The notes beneath the pieces are model-generated. The model made no database searches. It saw nothing but the letters and a program-made list of their open reading frames with translations, and was not told the DNA's origin. The position numbers and the translations under genes were made by a program. From NCBI RefSeq assembly GCF_000380045.1, contig NZ_KB904351.1:1-64000 (forward strand): a stretch of DNA of 64,000 nucleotides, given 5' to 3'. Below, one piece after another: positions 1 through 8,443 of this stretch; position 1 is the stretch's first letter, and every line of letters begins with the position of its first letter. This DNA is from Streptococcus marimammalium DSM 18627 (GTDB lineage Bacteria; Bacillota; Bacilli; Lactobacillales; Streptococcaceae).

Positions 1-100
1 CAGTAAGAGCCCTGAGAGAAGATCAGGTTGATAGGTTAGGAGTGTAAGCGTGGTGACATGTTAAGCGGACTAATACTAATTGCTCGAGGACTTATCCAAA
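1..100 (+). rRNA. 23S ribosomal RNA, 3' end only
   Basis: The first about 100 bases match the conserved 3' tail of firmicute 23S rRNA (GGTTGATAGGTTAGGAGTGTAAGCG, shown here only by its opening words, then the TTAAGCGGACTAATACTAAT stretch and CTCGAGGACTTATCC). The rest of the gene lies before the window. The exact 3' end near base 100 is estimated. It is followed by a short spacer and 5S rRNA, the usual rrn order. Confidence 0.95.
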
Positions 101-167
101 GAAGTAATAGCGTCAAGTTTACTCTTGTGATAGATATTCAATTTTGAATGATTAATCATTCGATAGT

Positions 168-283
168 TAAGTGACGATAGCCTAGGAGATACACCTGTAC
201 CCATGCCGAACACAGTAGTTAAGTCCTAGAACGCCTGAAGTAGTTGGGGGTTTCCCCCTGTGAGATAGGGTAGTTGCTTAGCT
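168..283 (+). rRNA. 5S ribosomal RNA
   Basis: A complete streptococcal 5S rRNA. It begins TAAGTGACGATAGCCTAGGAG, has the conserved CCATGCCGAACACAG core near 200-215, and closes with a 3' segment (GGTAGTTGCTTAGC) complementary to its 5' end. Ends are placed by this terminal pairing and may shift by 1-2 bases. It lies between 23S rRNA and tRNA-Asn in one transcription unit. Confidence 0.95.
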
Positions 284-287
284 AATA

Positions 288-361
288 TCCGGCATAGCTC
301 AGTTGGTAGTAGCGCATGACTGTTAATCATGATGTCGTAGGTTCGAGTCCTACTGCCGGAG
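288..361 (+). tRNA. tRNA-Asn (GTT)
   Basis: A 74-base cloverleaf. The acceptor stem TCCGGCA (288-294) pairs with TGCCGGA (354-360), followed by discriminator G361. The anticodon loop CTGTTAA holds GTT at 322-324, and the T arm carries GGTTCGAGTCC. CCA is not encoded. It lies directly after 5S rRNA, a common streptococcal rrn arrangement. Confidence 0.97.
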
Positions 362-366
362 TTTTT

Positions 367-390
367 AAACTAGCTTAGGCTAGTTTTTTT
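367..390 (+). terminator. Intrinsic terminator of the rRNA/tRNA unit
   Basis: Inverted repeat AAACTAGC (367-374) / GCTAGTTT (379-386) with a 4-base loop, running into seven T residues. It starts six bases after tRNA-Asn and closes the rrn transcript. Confidence 0.85.
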
Positions 391-524
391 ATTGTTTAAT
401 TTATTGTTTAATGGTATCACTAAAAACATTTTTAATTATCCCTTTTGTAAAATGAAGAGCAATAAAAAGACATGTTCACCTGACAAACTAAAATCGCAAA
501 ACACTGTATAAAGGAAAGATAAAC

Positions 525-1508
525 ATGTCCATCAACTATTCTATTAAAAAACTCTCATCGCTCCTTTTCTGAAGTAGAAAGTGGAAAAATTAAAATTGAC
601 TTGTTTGATGGTTTGAAATTAGTGTAAATTTCTCGAGGTTTGGGGAGGCATTGCTCAACCACTTTGCGTGATATGAAACGTGTGATTGTTAGTCAAGTGA
701 AACTGGTTAAAGACAAGAAAGTTACTACGAACTATTCTTCACTGACACAGCACAAAACAGTTATGATAAACCAAAAAAAGGTATTTATTAACTGAATGGC
801 TGAATATCAAAGCACTTTCTGACAGTTTTCAGTAGCGATGTCAGCAAAACCAATAGTTCATATTGTTGATACTTTTGGTCATTTTTATAAATTTGAACAT
901 CGTGAAGTTATTTTCCAAGTATAAGATACTCTATATTTAGAGTCATAAGGTACTAATGGCTATTAAGCCAATTGATTTAGCCAAAGTTATTCGCATTGGC
1001 AATAAAACTAGGAGACGTCCATCAACCTTAAAACAACTTAGAATTTCCATTAATTAAAGACTTCATTCAATAAATGATCGTTCGACTTTTAGAAACTTGA
1101 ATTTGATTCAGTACTTTGATTGAAAACCGCTTGTGAATCTACCATTATCATTTTAGTTGAGCGTCAGAAAAGAGACGTACTCACTATTAAATTTACTGAA
1201 AAAGTGGATATGGAATTAAGTTTTTTTAGACTATCTGAAAAGTTATCCCATCAAGTTAATCACAGCTAATAATTGGATTGAATTTACTTTACTAAGTGAA
1301 TTAGAAGGATAGATGTTTATTTTGCACACGCTTATTTGTTTTATGAGCGTGGGACAAACGAGAACTTCAATGACTCGCTGAGAGAGCTTATTCCTAAAAG
1401 TCTATCACTAGTTGACGTGAACAAAGAAAACTTGCTATCTACACCCAAGCTATCAATGATAGACTTAGATGAATATATAACCATCAACCTGCAAAAAAAC
1501 AGTTTTAA
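525..1508 (+). pseudogene. Decayed IS30-family transposase
   Basis: No open frame survives, but pieces in shifting frames read as a streptococcal IS30-type transposase. There is a start at 525 (MSINYSIKK) behind the RBS-like AAAGGAAAG. Later come IKPIDL near 960-980, LVERQKRDVLTIK near 1155-1195, VYFAHAY and YERGTNENFND near 1312-1372 (the conserved C-terminal DDE-region signature), and TQAINDR near 1447. The frame would end at the TAA at 1506-1508, giving about 327 codons, close to the family's usual length. Many stops and frameshifts make it non-functional. Terminal inverted repeats and target duplications could not be fixed, so the element's edges are unknown. It fills the gap between the rrn operon and comX. 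Resemblance to IS1239-like elements is from memory. Confidence 0.85.
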
Positions 1509-1739
1509 CTAGCTGGAACAGTTTAAAAATTACTAACTAAGTCGGTTGAAGGATAGTTGCACTTAACTTGACAATTGTGGAAAATTTCAATTATCTAAAT
1601 CTATGTAAAAAATAATAAAATTCACACTCTATATTTTTAGCAAAAGCAAAATATTACTTTAAATAATTCAATCAAGATAGAAGAAACAAGATTAATCTGA
1701 TAGATAATTTATTATGTTTAAAGTAATTTGGAAATTTTT

Positions 1740-1785
1740 ACATGACATATATGTCATGTTCTTTTTATTTATTACTAGTTATAAT
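1740..1785 (+). promoter_or_regulatory. comX promoter with ComR-type box
   Basis: A perfect 20-bp palindrome, ACATGACATATATGTCATGT (1740-1759), is followed 20 bp later by a consensus -10 TATAAT (1780-1785). There is no good -35. In pyogenic, mutans and bovis streptococci, ComR bound to the XIP peptide recognises a palindrome of this kind (GACA..TGTC half-sites) at the same distance upstream of the comX -10, replacing the -35. ComR binding is inferred; palindrome and spacing are seen. Confidence 0.85.
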
Positions 1786-1815
1786 GAAATAACAATGAAG
1801 AAATGGAGTTTTGAA

Positions 1816-2286
1816 ATGAGATTTGAAAATATATATGAGCTTGTTCGTCCAATTGTTTTAAAATTGAGAAGAAAATATCATTTGCATATATGGGATAATG
1901 ATGATTGGGAGCAAGAAGCTATGATTAGTCTTTATGAACTATTAAAAAAGAATCCTGAACTTTCTTTAGATAAATTAAAATTATTTTGTTTTTTTAAAAC
2001 TAAATTTTCTAATTATATTAATGATGAAATTAGACGTCAAGAAAGTCAAAAGAGACAATTTAATAAACCTAATTATGAAGAAATTAGTGATATTGAACAC
2101 TATTTATCTTCTTCTGAAATACTAGTGGATGATTTTATTGTATTTAAAGATTCTGTAACACAATTATCTCAATTACTAAGTAGTGAAGAGCTGATTATGT
2201 TTGATTCTTTGTTGGTAGGAGAGAGATTTAAAGGTAGAGCTGCTTTTATAAGAAAATTAAAGAAAATTGGGAAAGATTTTTTCTGA
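1816..2286 (+). CDS. comX: Competence sigma factor ComX (SigX)
   Basis: A 156-aa alternative sigma factor that directs RNA polymerase to late competence (cin-box) promoters. Typical features are the acidic-aromatic core WDNDDWEQEA (residues 26-35), FFKTKFSNY near 62-70 and RRQESQKR near 75-82. I start at ATG 1816, with GGAG at 1805-1808. The frame is open further upstream, but those codons run through the palindrome and -10, so they cannot be in the mRNA. Location next to an rrn operon is typical of pyogenic streptococci, which often have two rrn-linked copies; whether a second exists cannot be seen here. Convergent with lysC, sharing one terminator. Confidence 0.92.
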   Translation: MRFENIYELVRPIVLKLRRKYHLHIWDNDDWEQEAMISLYELLKKNPELSLDKLKLFCFFKTKFSNYINDEIRRQESQKRQFNKPNYEEISDIEHYLSSSEILVDDFIVFKDSVTQLSQLLSSEELIMFDSLLVGERFKGRAAFIRKLKKIGKDFF

Positions 2287-2295
2287 TTTAACAAT

Positions 2296-2321
2296 AAAAA
2301 CCGTATAATTATACGGTTTTT
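2296..2321. terminator. Bidirectional terminator between comX and lysC
   Basis: A perfect 26-bp palindrome with arms AAAAACCGTATAA and TTATACGGTTTTT, giving U-rich ends on both strands. It lies between two convergent genes and overlaps the last codon of the minus-strand aspartate kinase. Confidence 0.85.
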
Positions 2322-3675
2322 ATCGTTGTGCGAAAAAGGTTTGATAAAGTGCCTTTATCGCTTCTTTTTCTTGTTGAGTTTTAATGACAAATAAAACAGA
2401 TACCTCACTGGATCCTTGAGAAATCATTGATAAGTTAATGTTTTGATTTGATAGTGCTTGTGTTGCTTTTGCTGTGACACCAATATGATTTTTCATATTC
2501 TCTCCGACAATCATAATAATTGAAAGATGGTGTTCAATTGTAATAGTGTCAACTTCCAATTCTCTAGTCAATCTTGCTACAATTTCTTGTTCCTTGATGG
2601 GTGTTAACTCTTTTTCTCTTAATACTATTGAGAGGTCATCAATTCCAGTTGGCATGTGTTCCCATGAAATATTTAAATCCTCTAAAATTTGTAATAATTT
2701 TTTTCCAAATCCAACTTCTCTATTCATCAAATATTTAGAAATATTGATGCTTACAAAACCTTTGTCTCCTGAAATACCAACTACGGAATTGGTATTATTT
2801 TGTTTTTCCAAAACAATTCTTGTCCCTGGGTGACTTGGATTATTTGTATTCTTGATAACAAGTGGTATTTTACCTCTGTAAGCTGGGATTAACGCTTCAT
2901 CATGTAAAACGCTAAATCCTGCATAGGCTAATTCACGCATTTCACGGTAAGTCAACTCTAATATTGGTTCAGGATTATCAATAATTCCAGGATGAGCAGC
3001 AAAAATACCATCAACATCTGTGAAATTTTCATAGCTTTCAGCTTTAATACCAGCCGCAATAATTGCACCTGTAATATCAGATCCACCTCTTGAGAAGGTA
3101 CAAATTTGGTTGTCTTTTGTAACTCCAAAAAATCCTGGAATAACTAAAATCTCTTCTCTTGATGTTAACTCTTCAATCTTGTCGTAACTTGAGGGTAAAA
3201 TTCTTGCATTACTAGGTTCACTGGAAACAATTAAACCAGCTTCTTTAGGATGAAGATAGTTTGCATCAAGATTATTTTGTTTAAAAAATTCAGCAATAAT
3301 TTTGGCATTAGAGTTTTCTCCTTCAGATAGAAAACAATCATAGAGATAATCATTATGTTCAATTGGTAGAGTTACCAATTTTTTAATTGATTGCTTGATG
3401 TCATCAAGGAGTGTAGAGGGTAAATTTAGCTCATCAATAATATCTTTGTAACGATTGATAATCCATTTTTGATCTTTTGATACGTCTTTATGGTTAATAT
3501 AATTTTTAAAATATTTAATTAAAGCATCAGTAACTTTAGTATCATTTTTATTTCTTTTGCCAGGAGCAGAAACAATAATAATCCGTCTTTTGAGGTCGGA
3601 TTTAACAATATCTAATACTTTTTTTAGTTGAGAAGCATCAGATAATGAACTACCTCCAAATTTTACAACTTTCAT
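2320..3675 (-). CDS. lysC: Aspartate kinase
   Basis: A 451-aa aspartokinase that phosphorylates L-aspartate, the first step toward lysine/diaminopimelate, methionine and threonine. The N-terminal amino-acid-kinase fold has the phosphate-binding KFGGSS (residues 5-10), LSEGEN near 117-122 and SRGGSDITGA near 195-204. The C-terminal part from about residue 310 has two ACT-type regulatory segments (VGISGDKG; IMIVGENM). Length fits the single-chain monofunctional enzyme of streptococci, sometimes called thrA. ATG start with AAAGGA about 12 bases upstream. It stands alone, transcribed away from the fab cluster. Feedback control through the ACT domains is a family expectation, not visible here. Confidence 0.93.
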   Translation of the reverse strand: MKVVKFGGSSLSDASQLKKVLDIVKSDLKRRIIIVSAPGKRNKNDTKVTDALIKYFKNYINHKDVSKDQKWIINRYKDIIDELNLPSTLLDDIKQSIKKLVTLPIEHNDYLYDCFLSEGENSNAKIIAEFFKQNNLDANYLHPKEAGLIVSSEPSNARILPSSYDKIEELTSREEILVIPGFFGVTKDNQICTFSRGGSDITGAIIAAGIKAESYENFTDVDGIFAAHPGIIDNPEPILELTYREMRELAYAGFSVLHDEALIPAYRGKIPLVIKNTNNPSHPGTRIVLEKQNNTNSVVGISGDKGFVSINISKYLMNREVGFGKKLLQILEDLNISWEHMPTGIDDLSIVLREKELTPIKEQEIVARLTRELEVDTITIEHHLSIIMIVGENMKNHIGVTAKATQALSNQNINLSMISQGSSEVSVLFVIKTQQEKEAIKALYQTFFAQR

Positions 3676-3767
3676 TTAATAACCATTCCTTTGAGTTTAT
3701 ATTAAATTATAACAGAATTGAGTTAAAATGTCATTTATCTCTTTATTTTCTTTTTTAATAAAATTTC

Positions 3768-3830
3768 TTGATTTTTATTAACGAATTGTGGTATGATAGT
3801 TTCATAATCAAATAGTTTGACTATTAAATA
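3768..3830 (+). promoter_or_regulatory. fabM promoter with FabT-type operator
   Basis: -35 TTGATT (3768-3773), 18-bp spacer and extended -10 TGGTATGAT (TATGAT at 3792-3797). An operator-like AGTTTGACTATTAAATA lies at 3814-3830, just after the expected transcription start. It matches the recalled FabT consensus (ATTTTGATTATCAAATT) at about 13 of 17 positions. Repression by FabT is inferred from the site's place beside fabT. Confidence 0.7.
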
Positions 3831-3867
3831 ATAAAATCATCAAACTATAATGAAAGTAGAGGTTTTT

Positions 3868-4659
3868 ATGTCTTATCAAACAATCATTCTTGAAAGAAAG
3901 GATGAGGTTGCTCAATTAATTTTTAATAGACCTGAAGTTTCCAATGGTTTTAATGTTTTAATGTGCGAAGAAATACTAGATGCTATTGAGACGATAAAGC
4001 AAGAAAACTCGATTAAAATTTTAGTTATTAAAGCAAAGGGTAAAATATTTTCTGTTGGTGGAGATTTAGAGGAAATGAAGAGAGCTGTTTCAGAAGATGA
4101 CATTAGATCTTTGGTTAAAATTGCTGAATTAGTTCAAAATATTTCATTTGCAATTAAAAAATTACCAAAACCAGTTATTTTATGTGCTAATGGACCTGTT
4201 GCTGGAGCTGCTTTTAATATTGCATTAGCGGTTGATTTTTGCATTGCTACTACTAAAACAAAATTTATTCAAGCATTCGTTAATGTTGGTTTAGCACCTG
4301 ATGCTGGTGGTCTTTACTTATTAGTGAGGTCTCTAGGAATTAATCGTGCGTTACATCTTGTTATGACGGGTGAATCAGTTTCTGCCGAAAAAGCTGAAAA
4401 TTATGGCTTCGTATATAAAAAGTGTACTGAAGACGAATTAGACAAAGTATTAAATCTCTTGCTCAAACGCTTAAAACGAGGATCATTCAATTCTTATGCT
4501 GCAATGAAGTCTCTACTTTGGAAAAGCTATTTTTCAGATTGGAATGACTATGCCAATTTAGAATTATCTCTACAAAAATCTCTTGCATTTAGGGAAGATT
4601 TTAAAGAAGGTGTTTTAGCTTACGGTGAAAGAAGAAGACCAATATTTACTGGTAAATAG
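3868..4659 (+). CDS. fabM: trans-2-decenoyl-ACP isomerase FabM
   Basis: A 263-aa crotonase-fold enzyme. Streptococci lack FabA and use FabM to isomerise trans-2- to cis-3-decenoyl-ACP, the branch point for unsaturated fatty acids. Crotonase features: FNRPEVSNGFN, oxyanion-hole segment FSVGGDLEEM (near residues 60-70) and NGPVAGAAFNIALAVDF (near 108-125). The start at 3868 has AGAGG at 3858-3862; an upstream in-frame ATG at 3850 overlaps that RBS and is less likely. First gene of the cluster, transcribed from its own promoter ahead of fabT. Sequence alone could suggest a generic enoyl-CoA hydratase; the position settles it. Confidence 0.9.
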   Translation: MSYQTIILERKDEVAQLIFNRPEVSNGFNVLMCEEILDAIETIKQENSIKILVIKAKGKIFSVGGDLEEMKRAVSEDDIRSLVKIAELVQNISFAIKKLPKPVILCANGPVAGAAFNIALAVDFCIATTKTKFIQAFVNVGLAPDAGGLYLLVRSLGINRALHLVMTGESVSAEKAENYGFVYKKCTEDELDKVLNLLLKRLKRGSFNSYAAMKSLLWKSYFSDWNDYANLELSLQKSLAFREDFKEGVLAYGERRRPIFTGK

Positions 4660-4676
4660 AAATTTAATGATTTATC

Positions 4677-4721
4677 TTGCAAATTAGTTTGACGTTTGAT
4701 ATAATTCGACTATCAAAGTTT
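4677..4721 (+). promoter_or_regulatory. fabT promoter with overlapping FabT-type operators
   Basis: -35 TTGCAA (4677-4682), 17-bp spacer and -10 TATAAT (4700-4705). Two operator-like segments overlap it: AGTTTGACGTTTGAT in the spacer (4687-4701) and AATTCGACTATCAAAGT over the -10 and start region (4703-4719, about 13 of 17 matches to the FabT consensus). The arrangement suggests autorepression. Confidence 0.75.
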
Positions 4722-4739
4722 ATTTGTAGGAGGTCTTGA

Positions 4740-5174
4740 TTGGATTATCATAAAATCAATAAATATCTTGTTGATATTTTCAATAAAGTTTTGATTATTG
4801 AAGAAACAAGTTTGAAGTCTAGTCAATTTAGTGATGTGTCTTTAAAAGAAATGCACACCATTGAAATTATTGGAAAAAGTGATCGTGTGACACCTAGTGA
4901 TATTGCTAGAGAATTGTTGCTAACTTTGGGAACTGTTACAACAAGTCTTAACAAACTAGAAGCAAAAGGTTATATTATAAGAACACGATCAAAGATAGAT
5001 AGAAGAGTTGTTTATTTGACTTTAACTAAAAAAGGAAGACTTTTAGATAGGCTTCATCAAAAGTTTCACAAGTCAATGGTAAATCACATTGTAGCAGGAA
5101 TGGATTCACAAGATGTTGAAGTTTTGACTAGAGGCTTAGGAAGTTTACACAAATTTCTTGAGGAGTTAATCTAA
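4740..5174 (+). CDS. fabT: MarR-family fatty-acid synthesis repressor FabT
   Basis: A 144-aa winged-helix repressor. It has the MarR layout: N-terminal helix, helix-turn-helix around [27 protein letters not shown] (residues about 55-80), then the wing [17 protein letters not shown]. In streptococci FabT with long-chain acyl-ACP as corepressor shuts down fab genes. The TTG start at 4740 is chosen because GGAGG at 4729-4733 fits it and no ATG lies nearby in frame. The stop overlaps the fabH start by one base (TAATG), so the two are translationally coupled. Confidence 0.93.
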   Translation: MDYHKINKYLVDIFNKVLIIEETSLKSSQFSDVSLKEMHTIEIIGKSDRVTPSDIARELLLTLGTVTTSLNKLEAKGYIIRTRSKIDRRVVYLTLTKKGRLLDRLHQKFHKSMVNHIVAGMDSQDVEVLTRGLGSLHKFLEELI

Positions 5175-6148
5175 TGTTTTATTCAAAAATTAGTCAAGTG
5201 GCTCATTATGTTCCCAAACAAACTATTTCAAATAATGATTTATCTCTTATTTTAGACACTAGTGATGAATGGATTTTCTCAAGGACTGGAATTAAAAACC
5301 GGCATATTAGTCAAGATGAATTAACTAGTGATTTAGCCAATCGTGTGGCTGAACAATTAATTGAAAAATCTCAACTAAATTCTTTAGAAATTGATTTTAT
5401 TATTGTTGCTACTATTACACCAGACAGTACGATGCCATCAACTGCAGCAAAAGTTCAAGCTCATATCGGAGCCAAAAATGCTTTTGTTTTTGATTTGACA
5501 GCTGCATGTAGTGGTTTTGTATTTGGCTTAGGGATTGCGGATAAATTGATAAGGTCTGGAGTCTACAAAAAAGGTATTATTATTGGTGCAGAAACCATTT
5601 CTAAAATTCTTGATTGGACAGATAGGACAACAGCAGTTTTATTTGGTGATGGAGCAGGAGGTGTTTTGATAGAACAAGCAGATTGTGAACATTTTATCGC
5701 AGAATCTCTCCATTCTGATGGAAGCAGAAGCCAATCTCTTACTTCTGGTAACCTTGGCTTAAACTCACCATTTTCAATATCATCAGAAAATGAGAAGTAT
5801 CTTAAAATGGAAGGTAGAATGATTTATGATTTTGCTGTAAAAGATATTTCAAAAGATGTGATTCAATTAATTGAAAACTCACCTATTGCTATTGAAGAAA
5901 TAGATTATCTTTTATTTCATCAAGCTAATCGTCGCATTTTAGATAAAATGGCGAAAAAAATCGGTATTACAAGAGAGAAATTTCTTGAAAATATGATGGA
6001 ATATGGTAACACTAGTGCGGCTAGTATTCCTATTTTACTATCAGAAACAGTTGATAAGGGACTTATTTCACTTGATGGAACCAAAACAATTTTATTAGTA
6101 GGTTTTGGTGGTGGTTTGACATGGGGAAGTCTTATTGTTAAAATCTAA
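5174..6148 (+). CDS. fabH: 3-oxoacyl-ACP synthase III (FabH)
   Basis: A 324-aa initiating condensing enzyme joining acetyl-CoA and malonyl-ACP. The catalytic triad is visible: Cys in [10 protein letters not shown] (about residue 112), His in LFHQANRRI and Asn in EYGNTSAAS. Length is normal. It starts inside the fabT stop codon and is followed by a 65-bp gap to acpP. Confidence 0.96.
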   Translation: MFYSKISQVAHYVPKQTISNNDLSLILDTSDEWIFSRTGIKNRHISQDELTSDLANRVAEQLIEKSQLNSLEIDFIIVATITPDSTMPSTAAKVQAHIGAKNAFVFDLTAACSGFVFGLGIADKLIRSGVYKKGIIIGAETISKILDWTDRTTAVLFGDGAGGVLIEQADCEHFIAESLHSDGSRSQSLTSGNLGLNSPFSISSENEKYLKMEGRMIYDFAVKDISKDVIQLIENSPIAIEEIDYLLFHQANRRILDKMAKKIGITREKFLENMMEYGNTSAASIPILLSETVDKGLISLDGTKTILLVGFGGGLTWGSLIVKI

Positions 6149-6213
6149 TTAGTTAAATTATATGTTGTTTCATGTGATTAATAAAAATTTTTAAAAATTA
6201 AAGGAGAAAAAAG

Positions 6214-6438
6214 ATGACAGTATTTGAAAAGATACAAGAAATTATCGTTGAAGAACTTGGGAAAGAAGTAGAAGAAGTAAGGTTAGAAACAACTTTTGAT
6301 GAGCTTGATGCAGATTCATTAGATATTTTCCAAGTAATATCAGAAATTGAAGATGCTTTTGATATTCAAATTGAAACTGAAGAAGGGCTAAACACTGTAG
6401 GTGATTTAGTGGCTTATGTTGAAGGAAAAACAAAATAA
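6214..6438 (+). CDS. acpP: Acyl carrier protein
   Basis: A 74-aa acidic helical-bundle protein with the 4'-phosphopantetheine attachment Ser in DADSLDIF (about residue 37). AAAGGAG lies 8 bases before the ATG. It carries growing acyl chains for the enzymes encoded around it. A terminator-like hairpin follows, so part of the transcription may stop here. Confidence 0.95.
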   Translation: MTVFEKIQEIIVEELGKEVEEVRLETTFDELDADSLDIFQVISEIEDAFDIQIETEEGLNTVGDLVAYVEGKTK

Positions 6439-6447
6439 GTGCATTTG

Positions 6448-6479
6448 AGAATATTCTAACAAGAATATTCTTTCTTCTT
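6448..6479 (+). terminator. Hairpin after acpP, probable attenuating terminator
   Basis: AGAATATTCT (6448-6457) and AGAATATTCT (6462-6471) flank the loop AACA; each arm is itself palindromic, so they pair. A pyrimidine run TTTCTTCTT follows. AT-rich and interrupted by C, so probably leaky. Confidence 0.6.
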
Positions 6480-6487
6480 ATCATAAT

Positions 6488-6512
6488 ATTTTGATAATCA
6501 AACTATTATATT
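6488..6512 (+). promoter_or_regulatory. FabT-type operator and -10 ahead of fabK
   Basis: ATTTTGATAATCAAACT (6488-6504) is the best FabT-like palindrome in the window, about 15 of 17 matches, and abuts a -10-like TATATT (6507-6512). It implies a separately repressible promoter for fabK and the genes after it. Confidence 0.7.
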
Positions 6513-6536
6513 GTTAAGAATAGAAAGTTAAAATTG

Positions 6537-7508
6537 ATGAAAACAAGAATTACAGAACTGTTAGGGATAAAATATCCTATATTTCAAGGTGGTATGGCTT
6601 GGGTTGCAGATGGAGATTTGGCCGGAGCTGTTTCTAAAGCTGGTGGTTTGGGTATCATTGGTGGTGGGAATGCCCCTAAAGAAGTTGTTAAAGCAAATAT
6701 CCATAAAGTTAAATCAATAACGACTAAACCATTTGGTGTTAATATCATGCTTCTTTCTCCTTTTGTCGATGATATCGTTGATCTTGTCATAGAAGAAGGT
6801 GTTAAAGTGGTTACCACAGGGGCGGGAAACCCAGGTAAATATATGGAGCGGCTTCATAAAGCTGGGATTGTTGTTATTCCTGTTGTTCCAAGTGTTGCTT
6901 TGGCTAAAAGGATGGAAAAACTTGGTGTTGATGCTGTTATCGCAGAAGGTATGGAATCTGGAGGTCATATTGGTAAATTAACCACAATGACCTTAGTAAG
7001 GCAAGTGACTGATGCTGTTAAGATTCCTGTTATTGCTGCTGGTGGCATCGCTGATGGTCGAGGAATGGCGGCAGCCTTTATGCTTGGCGCAGAGGCTATT
7101 CAAATAGGGACACGTTTTGTGGTAGCAAAAGAATCTAATGCACATCAAAATTACAAAGATAAAATTCTAAATGCTAAAGATATAGATACAGTTATTTCAG
7201 CTCAACATTTTGGTCATGCTGTTCGAGGTATTAAAAATAAATTAACCAGAAAATTTGATCAAGCTGAAAAAGATGCCTTTAAAGAAGAAAATCCAGATTT
7301 AACCATTTTTGACAAAATGGGAGCTGGTGCTTTAAGGTTTGCTGTTGTTGATGGTGATGTTGACAATGGTTCTGTTATGGCGGGACAAATTTCAGGTTTA
7401 ATTCGTAAAGAAGAAACATGTCAGGAAATTTTAGAAGATATTTATTTTGGTGCTTTAAAAACAATGAGAAAAGAAGTAAAACGTATTGAAAATTTAGTAG
7501 AGGAGTAA
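6537..7508 (+). CDS. fabK: Enoyl-ACP reductase II FabK (FMN-dependent)
   Basis: A 323-aa TIM-barrel flavoenzyme of the nitronate monooxygenase-like family that reduces enoyl-ACP, replacing FabI in streptococci. The FMN region is seen in QGGMAWVADGDLAGAVS (near 19-35) and GLGIIGGGN, with the phosphate-binding VIAAGGIADGRGMAAA near 170 and LGAEAIQIGTRF. ATG at 6537 is preferred over the TTG directly before it; the ribosome site is weak (GAAAG). The operator upstream suggests FabT control. FabK-type enzymes are intrinsically insensitive to triclosan. Confidence 0.95.
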   Translation: MKTRITELLGIKYPIFQGGMAWVADGDLAGAVSKAGGLGIIGGGNAPKEVVKANIHKVKSITTKPFGVNIMLLSPFVDDIVDLVIEEGVKVVTTGAGNPGKYMERLHKAGIVVIPVVPSVALAKRMEKLGVDAVIAEGMESGGHIGKLTTMTLVRQVTDAVKIPVIAAGGIADGRGMAAAFMLGAEAIQIGTRFVVAKESNAHQNYKDKILNAKDIDTVISAQHFGHAVRGIKNKLTRKFDQAEKDAFKEENPDLTIFDKMGAGALRFAVVDGDVDNGSVMAGQISGLIRKEETCQEILEDIYFGALKTMRKEVKRIENLVEE

Positions 7509-7509
7509 T

Positions 7510-8430
7510 ATGGGTAAAACTGCTTTTTTATTCACAGGACAAGGGGAACAAAAACTAGGAATGGGAAGAGATTTCTATGATCATTTCTCAATTGTTCAAG
7601 ATACCTTTGAAACAGCTAGTAAAATATTAGGCTATGATCTTAGAAAATTAATTGATGATGATAATGATAAATTAAATCAAACTCAATACACTCAACCTGC
7701 TATTTTAGTCACATCTCTTGCCATTTATAGGGTATTACAAGAAAGAAATATAGTACCAGACCTTGTTCTTGGTCTATCTCTTGGAGAATATTCTGCTTTA
7801 GTGGCAAGTGGGAGTTTATCTTTTGAGGATGCTGTTCATTTGATTGCTAAAAGAGGTGATTTTATGGCAAAAGCAGCACCTAAAGGAACTGGGAAAATGG
7901 TTGCTGTGATGAATACAGATCCTGCAGTGATTGAAGCTATTTGTCAGAAAGCCAGCAAAAAAGGTATTGTTACTCCTGCTAATTATAACACTCCTAATCA
8001 GGTTGTTATAGGTGGTGAAATTGATGCCGTTAATGAAGCAGTGGAGCTTTTAAAAGAAGCTGGAACAAAGCGCCTCATTCCACTGAATGTTTCTGGTCCT
8101 TTTCATACGTCCTTATTAGAAAAAGCTAGTCAACAGTTAGCTGAAACTCTAGAAAATGTTTCATTTTCTGAGTTTAAAATACCATTGATTAGTAATACAA
8201 CTGCAAAAGTGATGCTGCAAAATGAAATAAAATCTTTATTGGCTCGTCAAGTCAAAGAACCTGTCAGATTTTATGAATCAATTGAAACACTGAAATTATT
8301 AGGTGCCACAGAGTTTATTGAAATTGGTCCAGGAAAAATTTTGAGTGGTTTTATTAAGAAAATAGATAAGTCTGCTAATGTTTTTTCTGTTAATGATTTA
8401 ACTGATTTTAAAACACTTCTGGGTCAATAA
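7510..8430 (+). CDS. fabD: Malonyl-CoA:ACP transacylase (FabD)
   Basis: A 306-aa acyltransferase that loads malonyl groups onto ACP. Motifs: FTGQGEQKLGMG at the N-terminus, nucleophile Ser in GLSLGEYSAL (about residue 92), and the catalytic His in GPFHTSLL (about 200). AGGAG is formed by the end of fabK, one base away, so the pair is translationally coupled. Confidence 0.95.
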   Translation: MGKTAFLFTGQGEQKLGMGRDFYDHFSIVQDTFETASKILGYDLRKLIDDDNDKLNQTQYTQPAILVTSLAIYRVLQERNIVPDLVLGLSLGEYSALVASGSLSFEDAVHLIAKRGDFMAKAAPKGTGKMVAVMNTDPAVIEAICQKASKKGIVTPANYNTPNQVVIGGEIDAVNEAVELLKEAGTKRLIPLNVSGPFHTSLLEKASQQLAETLENVSFSEFKIPLISNTTAKVMLQNEIKSLLARQVKEPVRFYESIETLKLLGATEFIEIGPGKILSGFIKKIDKSANVFSVNDLTDFKTLLGQ

Positions 8431-8443
8431 GAAAGGATAATAA

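Noticed and set aside
470..1610. Terminal inverted repeats of the IS30 relic
   Set aside because: TGACAAACT near 481 and TGACAATTG near 1569 look related but lie in direct rather than inverted orientation, so ends could not be assigned.
1714..1815. Upstream in-frame extension of comX
   Set aside because: It runs through the ComR palindrome and the -10, so it lies before the transcription start; GGAG at 1805 supports ATG 1816.
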